Assembly: GCA_965226435.1 (NCBI GenBank)
Contig: CBDDCY010000013.1
Span: 1,116,001-1,180,000, forward strand
Source of the DNA: UBA6623 sp965226435
GTDB lineage: Bacteria > Acidobacteriota > Terriglobia > Bryobacterales > UBA6623
DNA: 64,000 nucleotides
Direction of reading: 5' to 3'
Shown: positions 39,229 through 48,538 of the stretch, piece after piece
Layout: every line of letters starts with the position of its first letter
Position numbering within the stretch: the stretch's first letter is position 1
The notes under the pieces: generated by a model
Told to the model about the DNA's origin: nothing
Databases searched by the model: none
Seen by the model: the letters and a program-made list of their open reading frames with translations, nothing else
Made by a program: the position numbers and the translations under genes

Positions 39229-40391
39229 CTGAGCGGCGAACAGCAATCCCGTGCAGACGACGCGGTCATCACGCTGGATCGGGTGCGCAAGGAGTTTGGC
39301 TCGTTCGTTGCGGTTCGAGAAGCGCACTTCTCGATCGCCCGGGGCGAGTTCTTCGCGATGCTCGGGCCCTCGGGATGCGGAAAGACCACGACGCTCAAGA
39401 TGATCGCCGGTTTCGAGCGGCCGACCCGTGGCCGGGTGCTGCTCGACGGTGTCGACGTTTCGAAGGTTCCGCCCTGGAAGCGCAACGTCAACACGGTGTT
39501 CCAGCACTACGCGCTGTTCCCCCACCTTTCAGTCGCCGATAACGTGGCCTTCGGACCGCGCAGCAAGAAGCTGCCGCGCCACGAGACCGCCCAGCGTGTG
39601 CGCGAGATGCTGGAGGTCGTGAGGCTCGAAGAGTTCTCTTCTCGCAGGCCCGGCCTGCTCTCCGGGGGCCAGCAGCAGCGAGTGGCGCTCGCCCGAGCGT
39701 TGGTGAACCTGCCAAGCGCACTCTTGCTCGACGAGCCCCTCGCGGCTCTCGACCTGAAGCTGCGCAAGCCATGCAGCTGGAGCTCAAGCGGATCCAGCGC
39801 GAGGTCGGCATAGCGTTCCTGTTGGTCACCCACGATCAGCGTGAGGCGCTCACGATGAGTGACCGCATCGCGGTCATGAGTCAAGGCGTGGTGGAACAGA
39901 TCGGCACCCCGGAAGACATCTACCACCGGCCGGCCTCGCTGTTCGTGGCCGGGTTCATCGGCTCGGCCAACCTGTTGCCGGGAACGGCGGCGGGACACGA
40001 TGGCGAGGCCACCGTGGTGCGGTTGAACTCCGGTGCATCGATCCGCGCATCCGGCGGGCCCGCGATTCCGTCATCGGGGGAGCCGTTGTCGGTGATGCTG
40101 AGGCCGGAACGTCTGCGACCCACCACGGAAGCTCCGGCCGACGGGCACGGCCTGCGGGCGACCGTAGTTGACCTCATTTTCCAGGGCGCCACTGCCCAAC
40201 TCCGGCTTGCGCTGATCGATGGCACCGAGGTCGTGACCCATGTCGAGTCCCAGGCCCAGCTGCCTTTCCTGCGTCCGGGCGAGCAGATCTGGGTCACCTG
40301 GGAACCCGGCTCGGCGTATCTGTTGTCCGGCCGGCCGGCCAAGGCCGGCACCACGAGCACCGACGTCGATAGGATTGAAGCGTCGCTGTAA
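39229..40391 (+). pseudogene. PotA-like ABC transporter ATPase, broken by a one-base frameshift
   Basis: ATPase of a spermidine/putrescine-type importer. The first part has Walker A LGPSGCGKTTT, Q-loop NTVFQHYALFPHLS, signature LSGGQQQRVALARAL and Walker B ALLLDEPLAALDLKLRK. Just after the D-loop, near 39765-39770, the frame is lost (stop at 39813) and the protein continues one base over as QLELKRIQREVGIAFLLVTHDQREAL with the H-loop and a TOBE domain to 40391. One missing base (AAGC-CATGCAG) explains it. There is no ATG upstream: GTG 39283 or a CTG at 39229 behind GGGGGGAG is the start. Either a decaying gene or a sequencing error; the other transporter genes are intact. Confidence 0.85.
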
Positions 40392-40432
40392 CCAATGACG
40401 TCAGTGTGAACACCAACATGGAGAAACCACAC

Positions 40433-41617
40433 ATGGCCAACCGCAGTCCACGAACTCAGTCGTCGATCAGCCGTCGGCAGTTCTTCTGCCGCTCCAGATC
40501 GCTCGGCGCCGCCGGGTTGTCGCTTTCAGCGCTGCTCGCGGCGTGCCGCGGCGACAACTCGCCCGGCTCCGGCGCATCGGCGCCCGCGGACGGTGGCGGC
40601 AACAGCCTGTTCTTCGAGAACTGGGCTCTCTACATCGACCTCACGAAGGACGGGGCAATCGGCACGGTCGACCGGTTCAGGGAGGCGACGGGCGTCGACA
40701 TGCGGTACACCGAGGCCTACAACGACAACAACGAGTACTTCGCCAAGATCCAGCCGATCCTCGGAGCCGGCGACGCCATCGACCCTGACATCTTGGCTCC
40801 GACGTCTTGGATGGCGGCGCGGCTGATCCGCCTCGGCTGGGTCGACAAGCTGCCGCTTGACCAGGTGCCGAACCTCGTCAACCTGGAGGACGGCTTCCAG
40901 AACCCCACCTGGGATCCGACGGGCGAGTACAGCCTACCGTGGCAATCGATCATGGTCGGCGTTGCGTACAACCTCGACACGACCGGTCGCGAGCTGGGCA
41001 GTGTCGACGACCTGTTCGACCCCGAGTTCAAGGGCAAGATCGGCATGAACACCGAGATGCGCGACACGATGGGCGTGCTGATGCTCGGCCTCGGCATCGA
41101 CCCCTCGACCGTCACCACGTTCGCCGAGGCGGCGCCCGCGTTCGAACAGCTCGAGCAGGCCAAGAACGATGGCCAGATCCGTGCCTTCCACGGCGCCGAC
41201 TACCTCGACGACCTGTCCAGCGGGAACTTCGCCGCCTGTGTCGGCTGGTCGGGTGACATCCTGCAGCTCGCCAAGGACAACCCGAACGTCCGCTTTATCA
41301 TCCCCGAAGAGGGTGGCATGCGCGGCTCCGACACCATGGTGATGCCGAAGGGGGCCAAGAACCGAGACTCCGCGGCCAAGTGGATGGACTTCGTCTACGA
41401 CCCGGTGCAGGCGGCGCGGATCACGGCGTCGGTGCAGTTCATCTCGCCGGTAAAGGGCGTGCGGGAAGAGCTGGCGAAGATCGACGAGGCGCTCGCGGCC
41501 AACCCGCTGCTGTTCCCCGATGCCGCCACCAACGCCCGGCTGAAGAGCTTTGCGAGCCTCACCGAAGAGGTCGAGCAGGAGTTCGACGAAGCGTTCTCAC
41601 GCATCACCGGCGCCTGA
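40433..41617 (+). CDS. Polyamine-type ABC substrate-binding lipoprotein (PotD-like)
   Basis: The extracellular solute-binding part of the importer. From ATG 40433 (GGAG 9 bases before) a twin-arginine signal (ISRRQFFCRS) ends in lipobox LAAC (Cys38), followed by a Gly/Ser/Ala linker and a type-2 periplasmic binding fold (NSLFFENWALYIDL, NTEMRDTMGVLMLGLG, FAACVGWSGDILQLAKDNP). Clusters with polyamine-binding PotD/PotF proteins; the ligand is inferred. Codon third positions are almost all C/G and the style (Tat lipoprotein, Gly/Ala linker) looks actinobacterial, unlike the neighbours. Confidence 0.9.
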   Translation: MANRSPRTQSSISRRQFFCRSRSLGAAGLSLSALLAACRGDNSPGSGASAPADGGGNSLFFENWALYIDLTKDGAIGTVDRFREATGVDMRYTEAYNDNNEYFAKIQPILGAGDAIDPDILAPTSWMAARLIRLGWVDKLPLDQVPNLVNLEDGFQNPTWDPTGEYSLPWQSIMVGVAYNLDTTGRELGSVDDLFDPEFKGKIGMNTEMRDTMGVLMLGLGIDPSTVTTFAEAAPAFEQLEQAKNDGQIRAFHGADYLDDLSSGNFAACVGWSGDILQLAKDNPNVRFIIPEEGGMRGSDTMVMPKGAKNRDSAAKWMDFVYDPVQAARITASVQFISPVKGVREELAKIDEALAANPLLFPDAATNARLKSFASLTEEVEQEFDEAFSRITGA

Positions 41618-41624
41618 CACGTCG

Positions 41625-42719
41625 ATGACCGCCCCCACCCCGTCCGCGCCGGCCGAGCAGCCGGGTCTCGAACACCGGCTGGCCCTTCGGGCCGACCTCT
41701 ATGGCCTGTTCGGCCTCATCGGATCGGGCGTCCTACTCGTCGCGATCGGCGCGGGTTGGGTGAGCGGCCCGCTCGCGATCCCGGCACTGGTTCTGCTGCT
41801 AGGGGTGGTGGTCGCGCTCATCGGGATCGCCATCATGGGAGGCCCCGAGTCGCGCCGGGCGCTCGCGCCCTACGGCCTGTTGACGCCGGGCACGCTATGG
41901 CTGGCATTGTTCTACCTAGCGCCTCTGTGGACCCTGCTGCGGATCTCGCTGTCGTCCAAGGAAAGCCGATTCAGCATCGACTACCAGTTTACCTGGGAGT
42001 TTGTGAACTATCAGGTGGCGTTCACCCAGTACGGCCCTCAGTTCACCCGTGCTTTTCTCTATGCCGGCGCCGCCACCTTGCTCACAATCGCTATCGGCTA
42101 TCCGCTCGCGTACGTGATCGCCTTTCGGGGTGGTAGGTACAAGAACGTTCTGCTCGGGCTGGTCGTGTTGCCGTTCTTCACCAGCTACCTCATCCGAACT
42201 ATCGCCTGGTCGTCCATCCTGGCCGATAGCGGCATCGTCGTCGGCATGTTCGAGCGCTTGGGGCTCGTCGGGTTGCTCGAGACGTTCAACATTATGGACA
42301 ACGGGCGCTTGCTCAACACTCCCGCGGCGGTGATCGGCGGCCTCACCTACAACTTCCTGCCGTTCATGATTCTGCCCATCTACGTGAGCCTTGAAAAGAT
42401 CGACGTTCGACTGGTCGACGCCGCGAAGGACCTGTACTCCACGTCGGCGACAGCGTTCCGGAAGGTGGTGCTGCCGCTTTCATTACCGGGCGTCTTCGCG
42501 GGTACTCTGCTCACCTTCATCCCGGCCGCCGGTGACTTCATAAACGCACAGTTTCTCGGCAACCCCAACACCACGATGATCGGCAACTCGATCCAGGACC
42601 AGTTCCTGCGGCAGAACAACTATCCGCTCGCCTCGGCGATGTCGTTCGTGCTGATCGTCATCATCACCGTGTTCGTCATCGTCTACAGCCGCTTCTTTGG
42701 TACGGAGGACCTGGCATGA
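41625..42719 (+). CDS. ABC transporter permease (PotB-like)
   Basis: Inner-membrane channel subunit. ATG 41625 lies 7 bases after the previous stop. 364 residues: two extra N-terminal helices (about 25-70), then the six-helix permease core with the EAA-type loop EKIDVRLVDAAKDLYSTSATAFRKVVLPLSLPGVF that contacts the ATPase. Ends in an ATGA overlap with the next permease gene. Confidence 0.93.
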   Translation: MTAPTPSAPAEQPGLEHRLALRADLYGLFGLIGSGVLLVAIGAGWVSGPLAIPALVLLLGVVVALIGIAIMGGPESRRALAPYGLLTPGTLWLALFYLAPLWTLLRISLSSKESRFSIDYQFTWEFVNYQVAFTQYGPQFTRAFLYAGAATLLTIAIGYPLAYVIAFRGGRYKNVLLGLVVLPFFTSYLIRTIAWSSILADSGIVVGMFERLGLVGLLETFNIMDNGRLLNTPAAVIGGLTYNFLPFMILPIYVSLEKIDVRLVDAAKDLYSTSATAFRKVVLPLSLPGVFAGTLLTFIPAAGDFINAQFLGNPNTTMIGNSIQDQFLRQNNYPLASAMSFVLIVIITVFVIVYSRFFGTEDLA

Positions 42720-43537
42720 GCGGGTCCACCGGTGCTCGGGGTGAGCTGGGCCGCTGGGCCCTCAACATATACGCGGCGCTGGGTCTCGTCTATCTGTTTA
42801 CCCCGATCCTCTTCATCGTGCTGTTCAGCTTCAACCAGCCCAGGGGCAACTTCAACATCGAGTGGCAGCAGTTCACCCTCGACAACTGGAAGGAGCCGTT
42901 CGCCGACAGAGCGCTCACCGATGCGCTCTGGGTCAGCCTCAAGATCGCCGCCATCTCCACCGTGGTGTCTACCCTACTCGGATCGCTGATCGCGATCGCG
43001 TTGTCCCGTCATCAGTTCAGAGGGGCGGGACCCTTCAACCTCTTCCTGGTGTTGCCGGTGACGACGCCCGAGATCGTGCTCGGCTCATCCCTGGCCACCC
43101 TGTTCCTCAGCCAGGACATCGTCGACTTCGGTTTCACCACCGTCGTAATTGCCCACATCACGTTTCAGGTGAGTTTCGTGGCGCTCATCGTTCGGGCTCG
43201 CATCCGCGGCTTCGACTGGACCCTGGAGCAGGCTGCGCAAGACCTCGGCGCCTCGCCGTTCCTGACCTTCTGGAAGGTGACATTCCCGCTGATCCTGCCG
43301 GGGATCCTCTCAGCGGCCCTGCTGGCTTTCGCGCTGTCGATCGACGACTTCATCATCACGTTCTTCAACTCGGGATCCACAGTGACTTTCCCGCTACAGA
43401 TCTTCGGGGCGTCGCGGGTGAGTATCCCTCCTCAGGTCAACGTACTCGCCAGCGCGATCCTCCTCGTGAGCGTTGCGCTCCTGCTCACGGGCACCCTGTT
43501 CGGCAACCGGCGCGGACGGTCTCTCGAAGGCCCCTGA
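42716..43537 (+). CDS. ABC transporter permease (PotC-like)
   Basis: The second channel subunit, 273 residues, six helices and the EAA loop EQAAQDLGASPFLTFWKVTFPLILPGIL. Start overlaps the potB-like stop by four bases. Its stop codon lies directly against the right-hand direct repeat (43538), so the imported block ends exactly at this gene. Confidence 0.93.
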   Translation: MSGSTGARGELGRWALNIYAALGLVYLFTPILFIVLFSFNQPRGNFNIEWQQFTLDNWKEPFADRALTDALWVSLKIAAISTVVSTLLGSLIAIALSRHQFRGAGPFNLFLVLPVTTPEIVLGSSLATLFLSQDIVDFGFTTVVIAHITFQVSFVALIVRARIRGFDWTLEQAAQDLGASPFLTFWKVTFPLILPGILSAALLAFALSIDDFIITFFNSGSTVTFPLQIFGASRVSIPPQVNVLASAILLVSVALLLTGTLFGNRRGRSLEGP

Positions 43538-43729
43538 GGCCGGCGCGTCCAAAGGTTTGTCTACAAGGGTCTGGCGCCGGTGACCAATGAAGGATCAAGG
43601 GACTGTCTGGCCGAGCGACTGAGACCGGCGGAGCCTGGCGGTAGCCTTTTGGTGCGAAATAGTCCGGCCGATCACGAAGGCTCTTGAGCTGGAGGGGTCT
43701 ACGCCTCGAACCACATTCCCAGGTCCTCA
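43538..43729 (+). repeat. Right direct repeat: remnant of a second NHL gene's 3' end
   Basis: Begins GGCCGGCGCGTCCAAAGG directly after the permease stop. Translated, it gives the same last residues as the NHL gene (GRRVQRFVYKGLAPVT) with only synonymous changes up to a one-base insertion (AAG AAG becomes AAT GAA G), after which the frame is lost. Homology continues past the former stop to CTCGAACCACATTCCCAG. Confidence 0.82.
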
Positions 43730-44139
43730 GGGCGCGGATCGATAGTGGTAACCCGACAGTAATCCGCATGCGGGCCCCTGATGGGCCTCTCGTGCACTTT
43801 GCCTCGCCACGCGATGAGAAAAGCGGGTTAGCCCCACTCGTGCTTGCGGAGCTATTCGTAACCAGGTTTGGGTGACGTGAATCCGCGACTGGTCGGCGTC
43901 GTAACCCCAGAAGCCGGATGAGCCGGCAGTAAGAGTACTGATCTGTGTGTGGCGTGCCGGGTGATCGGCGTCCCTGCCGCGACCAGCTATCGGCAGATGA
44001 GGTAGGAGAACTCAGTTCGGGTGAGGCTTACTGAGCACTCGGGAGCTTGTAGATCTTGATCGCAACAGCGACGCTGCCTGGGTGCAGTGCACCGTCACGC
44101 CCCAGACAAGCGGCATCGACCTTATTTTTCAACAACCTA
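43730..44139. other. Gene-free stretch with a MITE-like remnant
   Basis: 410 bases without a supported gene between the NHL remnant and the IS630. Bases 43780-43831 (GATGGGCCTCTCGTGCACTT to GAGAAAAGCGGGTTAG) match the right half of the MITE-like element at 31025-31229, ending in TTAG. The rest has several short inverted repeats but no recognised RNA gene. Confidence 0.5.
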
Positions 44140-45232
44140 TTGAGTCTCGCAAAATAAAGTGACACCTTTTTGGGGTACGTACGTCTTTGTATGTATGGGA
44201 AATACAAAAGGCGTACGGCGGGATTTCGAGGCCCTGGAGAAGCGCCGTTTCAAAGCGATCCGGTTGGTCGAGCAAGGCTGTAGTCAGTCCGAGACAGCGA
44301 GGCGATTGAAGGTCGCGCGGCAAAGCGTCAGCGAGTGGCTGCGACGATACCGGCGTGACGGCGAAGCCGGGTTGCGCCAGGCCGGCCGCGCCGGCCGTAA
44401 GCCGCTGTTGGACGCCGCGCAGCTCGAACGCCTCGAGGCGTTGCTGCTGGAAGGCCCCGAGGCGCACGGCTTCCCGACGCCGCTGTGGAGCTGTCCGCGG
44501 GTCGCTCGTCTGATCGGAGACGAGTTCGGCGTGCGCTATCACGAGGGCCATGTCTGGAAGATCCCGCGGGCGCTCGGTTGGAGCCCGCAACGGCCCGTCG
44601 GCAAAGCGCGGGAGCGCAACGAAGAGGCCATCCGCGGCTGGCAGCGCAAGACTTGGCCGGCCATTAAAAAAAAGCCCGCAAAGAAGAACGTACGATCGTC
44701 TTCATCGACGAAAGCGGATTGAGTCAGAAGCCGCATCGTTGCCGCACCTGGGCGCCGCGCGGCGAGACACCGGTGTTGGAGTTCAACTTCAACTGGGACA
44801 AGCTGTCGGTGTCGGCCGGGCTGACGTTGCGCAACTTTTACTTCCGGCTCTATCCCGGCGCGATCGGCGAGTTGGAGGTCATCGACTTCCTGAAGGCTTT
44901 GCTGCGCCACATCGACGGCCCACTGCTGATCGTCTGGGACCGGCTGCCGGCGCACCGCAGCCGCCTGGTGCGGGAGTTCATCCAGCTCTCCGAGGATCAC
45001 ATCGCAACGGAGTACTTGCCGCCCTATGCGCCGGAGTTGAACCCGGTGGAATACATTTGGGCGTACTGGAAGCAGCACGAGTTGCCCAACGTCTGCCCGA
45101 AGGACTACTGGGAACTCGACGAGCGCGCCCGCAAAGCGCTGCGGCGAATGCGCCGCAAACCGCGCTTGATTACCGCTTTCTGGAAACAGTCTTCTCTTTG
45201 TCTCGATTGACAGTATATTATGCGAGACTCAG
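44140..45232 (+). mobile_element. IS630-family insertion sequence
   Basis: Terminal inverted repeats TTGAGTCTCGCAAAATAAAG at the left and its imperfect mirror (TATGCGAGACTCAG) at the right, each flanked by TA, the target duplicated by IS630/Tc1 elements. The single transposase gene runs rightward and needs a frameshift. Confidence 0.88.
44195..45210 (+). CDS. IS630 transposase, two frames joined by -1 frameshifting
   Basis: The first frame (ATG 44195 to 44722) holds helix-turn-helix domains (CSQSETARRLKVARQSVSEWLRR). At about 44666 a run of eight A allows a -1 slip, after which the protein continues KKARKEERTIVFIDESGLSQK to 45210. The catalytic acids are Asp in IDESG, Asp in VWDRLPAH and Glu in PELNPVEYIW. 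The first Asp lies upstream of the second frame's only ATG, so an active enzyme needs the fusion. Programmed frameshifting is known in this family; use of this site is inferred. Confidence 0.87.
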
Positions 45233-45315
45233 TAGGGAACAACGCGCGCCCAGGATAAGAGAAAAGTACTAGGGTTAATGCAAAAAACCATGTCAGATAA
45301 TCGAACTAGTTGTCT

Positions 45316-45344
45316 ATTGACAGGAAGTGTTAGGAAACGTAAGG
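45316..45344 (+). promoter_or_regulatory. Likely promoter of the truncated secreted-protein gene
   Basis: TTGACA (45316-45321), 17-base spacer, TAAGGA (45339-45344). Perfect -35, weak -10. It lies 84 bases right of the IS630 end and about 80 bases before ATG 45426. Confidence 0.35.
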
Positions 45345-45425
45345 ATAGTACTGCGGTTTTCTGTTAGGGGACCATCTGAGGGTAGTACCAGGATTCACTT
45401 ATCCCTGGGCGTAGGGCAAATCATC

Positions 45426-45827
45426 ATGAACAAGAACAGTAACTGTAGCGGCACGTCGACAGCTTGGGCTTTCAGAGCGATGAGTTCGCTGGTGCTGACG
45501 ATCGGCATGCTCTGGGGCGCCCCGCCAGCGTCGGCGGAACATTTGCCCACTCCCACGGATTGCCAGGACGACATTCAGGGCGCCGACGACCTAGTGGGCC
45601 AGGGCGACCTGACACAGTTCTGCGTAGCGGTGGGGGAGGCTCCATACGAACTTCACACCAAATGGAACTGGGACGACACGACCATCCCCGGTGGCAACAC
45701 GGCTGATGGATGCAGTCTATACGACACGGACGCCGACGGCAACGCCGACCTGGCCGTTTTGTCAAGAGGCGATAGAAATGTCCCCCTCGGTAGGGCGATA
45801 GAAATGTCCCCTTGGTTAGCCCGGTAG
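45426..45827 (+). pseudogene. Secreted protein gene truncated by an ISNCY element
   Basis: Signal peptide (SSLVLTIGMLWGAPPASA) and about 80 residues of mature protein with paired cysteines and a DTDADGNADLAV stretch, similar in style to large secreted proteins of unknown role that carry a CSLYDTDGDGNA motif. At 45760 the frame runs into the left end of an IS, which supplies 22 foreign codons and the stop. No clear continuation was found beyond 47372, so the 3' part seems to be gone or too diverged to see. Confidence 0.75.
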
Positions 45828-45865
45828 AAATGTCCCCTTTTAAGTAAAAGGATAGTAGTCGTAGG

Positions 45866-46006
45866 GGCTTGTGGGAATGTGGGAATCGCACAGCGATTTC
45901 CAAGGGGCTGGGGGAAACGTGGGAAACCCGAGCGATGAGGTTCGAAGCTCCTCGTCGGCTGCCGAGGGTTTTCCTCGTTTTCCACGGCCCCGTCATTTCC
46001 ACAGCC
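45866..46006. repeat. Palindromic element inside the ISNCY element (copy 2)
   Basis: GGCTTGTGGGAATGTGGGAATCG at the left and CATTTCCACAGCC at the right, the same ends as 4943-5050 inside the other IS, with a longer, different centre. It ends 4 bases before the transposase stop codon. Confidence 0.78.
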
Positions 46007-46010
46007 CTCT

Positions 46011-47276
46011 TCACGCGGTCGCCGCCCGTTTTTTCGGCTTCAACGGCGCGCGCCAAGGGTGATTCGCCGGCGGTGTGCGCGGCTGCGGCGCCAGGCGCGG
46101 TTTCGGCTCCGGCCGCACCTTGGGGAGCGGCTTGGCGATCTCGTCGAACGCCACCGTTTTCCCCTCGAACACCACCCGCAACTCGCCCTCGCGCGCTTGC
46201 TGCACGGTTACTCTCGCGCCTGCGCCCAGAGCCTGATTGCGCTGCGGTTTCAACTGCGGAAAACGGTTCTCGAAACGTACCACCAGGTCGTTGGACACCA
46301 CCCGCTCTCCCTCCAAGCAAAACACCCACTTCAAGTCCAAACGCTTCGATAAGCGCCGATGAAAGTCCGCTCCCGCTGACGGCTCAGAGGCGAACTTGGC
46401 GTTGTGCTCTGGCAGATACTGCTCGTCGAGATAGCGGTTCGCCGCCTCGTAATCGGCAATGCCTTTGAGCCGCATCTTCTTGATCAGGCGGTCTTGATGG
46501 GTGCCGTGATGGCGCTCCACGCGGCCCTTCGCTTGCGGTGACGAAGCGGCGATGATACCAATGCCGAGCTTGGCGCACATGCGTCCGAACTGCGTCTCGG
46601 GCTCGATGCCTTCCAGCGCTTCACGCGACGTTGGCCGGCGCTTGTAGACGTTCTTCCAGTCGCAATACAACGCCTTCGGAACGCCGTATTGACGCACCCA
46701 GGCTTCGAGCAGATCGGCCGCCGCCCAAGTCGTTTCCTCGCTCGAGAAACGGCACAGCGCCAGACCGGTCGCATCGTCGACGAAGTTCATCAGGCAACCT
46801 TTCCGCCCGCGCGCTTCGAGCCACTCGTGGTGCGAACCGTCGACCTGGATCAGCTCGCCCAAGTGCGCTTTACGCCGCCGCCGCGAGCGATGCGGCCGGC
46901 GCTTGCGGCGGCGGCTCCACAGGCCCTCGGCGAGCATCCAGAGCCGCAGTGTTCGCACCGATAGTTTCAGATCGTGGTCTGTCCACAAATGCTCGGCCGC
47001 CAGCGTCGGCCCGAAGCGCTCGTGCGGCTCGCCGGAGTAGTGTTCGCGCACCAGTTGCAGCACTCGCTTGCGAACTTCCGCCGGCTTGGCGCGGTTCGAT
47101 ACCCGGCCCACGTTGCCGTGCTTCAATGCTTTTGTCCCTCCCGCGCTGTAGCGCCTCCAGATCCGCTTGGTCTGGCGATAACTGATATCGAGTATCCGCG
47201 CCGCCTCGCTCAGCTTCAACTCGCCTCGCTTCACCCGGCCCAGTAGCTCGCCCCGTCTCAATTCCTTGTCGTTCAT
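46011..47276 (-). CDS. ISNCY-family transposase
   Basis: 421 residues from ATG 47276 (GGAGAGG 6 bases upstream). Helix-turn-helix region MNDKELRRGELLGRVKRGEL, then a DDE core: Asp in IQVDGSHHEW, Asp in YCDWKNVY, Glu in GRVERHHGT. Basic, Pro-rich C-terminus. The domain order and start match ISNCY transposases of the IS1202 type. Appears intact and fills most of 45760-47372. Confidence 0.9.
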   Translation of the reverse strand: MNDKELRRGELLGRVKRGELKLSEAARILDISYRQTKRIWRRYSAGGTKALKHGNVGRVSNRAKPAEVRKRVLQLVREHYSGEPHERFGPTLAAEHLWTDHDLKLSVRTLRLWMLAEGLWSRRRKRRPHRSRRRRKAHLGELIQVDGSHHEWLEARGRKGCLMNFVDDATGLALCRFSSEETTWAAADLLEAWVRQYGVPKALYCDWKNVYKRRPTSREALEGIEPETQFGRMCAKLGIGIIAASSPQAKGRVERHHGTHQDRLIKKMRLKGIADYEAANRYLDEQYLPEHNAKFASEPSAGADFHRRLSKRLDLKWVFCLEGERVVSNDLVVRFENRFPQLKPQRNQALGAGARVTVQQAREGELRVVFEGKTVAFDEIAKPLPKVRPEPKPRLAPQPRTPPANHPWRAPLKPKKRAATA

Positions 47277-47505
47277 CCATGTCCTCTCCAATCTAGGCTC
47301 CTCCTTCGGAGCCTTAGATTAGGGGACATTTCTATCGCCCTCTCAAGGGGACATTATCATCGCCCTTCAACAGGACGAAGCCGGGCCGACTTGTTCGTTT
47401 TCCACCGTTTCATGTCCTACATGGGACGGAAAAGTACGTTGCAATACCGCGGTCAACTCGCTCAATTCGCCGCGGCCCGCACCGTCCCGGTAAGCTAGGT
47501 GGAAG

Positions 47506-48447
47506 ATGGCGATCAGGCTTCGCGGACGAGTCGCGGCGGCGAGACTGGCTTTGACCCTTCTCTGTTTGAGTGGGACGGCCGCGCGCGGCGATGAATTGCT
47601 AACCGATTTTCAACCGTCCCCGCTGACCAGCGAGCACGGTCTCGTCCTCCGGGTCGAGTTCAAGACGCCTCGGCTGTTAAGTATTGACTCGGATGTTTTG
47701 GCCGCCCATGCGCCCGGGTCGATGCTGCATTTTCGATTTGACGAACCGGTTTGGCTCGTAGCGTACGAAACAGAAATCTACGACGCCGACGGCAACGAGC
47801 CCGAGGAGAACTTTCTCTGCCACACGTTCTTCGGCAACCAGAACGTTGAACAGCTTAGGACACCCGACGGCAAGATCATTAGCCGCGAGATGAAGGTTCT
47901 GTTCTCCGACGCCTTTACGCGAAGCATCCGGTTGCCCGAGGGTTTCGGACTCCGGCTTTCCTCCAACGACAAGATCGACTGGATGCCGATGTTCAACAAC
48001 CGCAGCGAAGACATGGCGCAAGTGGGCATGTCGGCCAAGGTCCATTTCATCCGCGAAGCGGACCTAACAAAGCCCCTGCAACCACTGCACGGCATCTTGA
48101 AAGCGGTCCAAATGCCACATCTGTTCTTTGTTCCGCCGGGGCGGCACAAAAAGGAAACGACATTTGAACTGCCGTTTGACGGCAGGATTCATTTCGCCGG
48201 AGCCCACATTCACCCCCATGTCGAATCCATCGCGCTGTTCAATGTTTCGCGAGGAGAGTTGATGTGGAAAGGGATGGCCAAGGAGGATGAAGCCGGCCGG
48301 ACAATCGGGATGGCCACCTATTCCGACGTGGAGGGCTACCCGATCCGGGCGGGTGAAAAGTTCAGATTGACGAGCGTTTACGACAACCCGACCGACTTCC
48401 CCATAGACGCGATGGCCGGGGCGTTCATCTACTACACAAAGAATTGA
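47506..48447 (+). CDS. Secreted protein with His-rich motifs, possible copper-monooxygenase-like fold
   Basis: 313 residues with a signal peptide (LALTLLCLSGTAARG). Two beta-rich halves: one with FLCHTFFGNQ, the other with FAGAHIHPHVESIALFN and a final YDNPTDFPIDAMAGAFIYY. The spacing of His motifs recalls copper type II monooxygenases (PHM-like), but this is a low-certainty reading and the family is not recognised with confidence. It lies 91 bases before the TPR gene on the same strand and may lead the TPR-CRTAC1-TPR group. Confidence 0.7.
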   Translation: MAIRLRGRVAAARLALTLLCLSGTAARGDELLTDFQPSPLTSEHGLVLRVEFKTPRLLSIDSDVLAAHAPGSMLHFRFDEPVWLVAYETEIYDADGNEPEENFLCHTFFGNQNVEQLRTPDGKIISREMKVLFSDAFTRSIRLPEGFGLRLSSNDKIDWMPMFNNRSEDMAQVGMSAKVHFIREADLTKPLQPLHGILKAVQMPHLFFVPPGRHKKETTFELPFDGRIHFAGAHIHPHVESIALFNVSRGELMWKGMAKEDEAGRTIGMATYSDVEGYPIRAGEKFRLTSVYDNPTDFPIDAMAGAFIYYTKN

Positions 48448-48538
48448 AACTCTCCAGCCCCGCCTCCTCGAAATGGGGAGGCACACCCTGTAAGCTGGAT
48501 GCAGGACGGCCCCGCGCCGGCAAGGCTGTGGCGTACCC

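Larger units (their letters stand above)
45760..47372 (-). mobile_element. ISNCY-type insertion sequence with iterated end motifs
   Basis: The ends carry repeated copies of GGCGATAGAAATGTCCCC: three at the left (about 45768-45838) and two in mirror orientation at the right (about 47323-47367). Outer tips TGTCAAGAGGCGATAG and TGTTGAAGGGCGATGA (right end read inward). The transposase is on the minus strand. No clear target duplication. Confidence 0.8.

Noticed and set aside
39765..39815. Programmed frameshift in the PotA-like gene
   Set aside because: There is no slippery run or downstream structure at the site, and family members are made from one frame; a deletion or read error is more likely.
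43890..44110. Possible group II intron or structured RNA remnant
   Set aside because: GAAGCCGGATGAGCC resembles part of an intron motif, but no domain V, RT gene or splice ends could be found.
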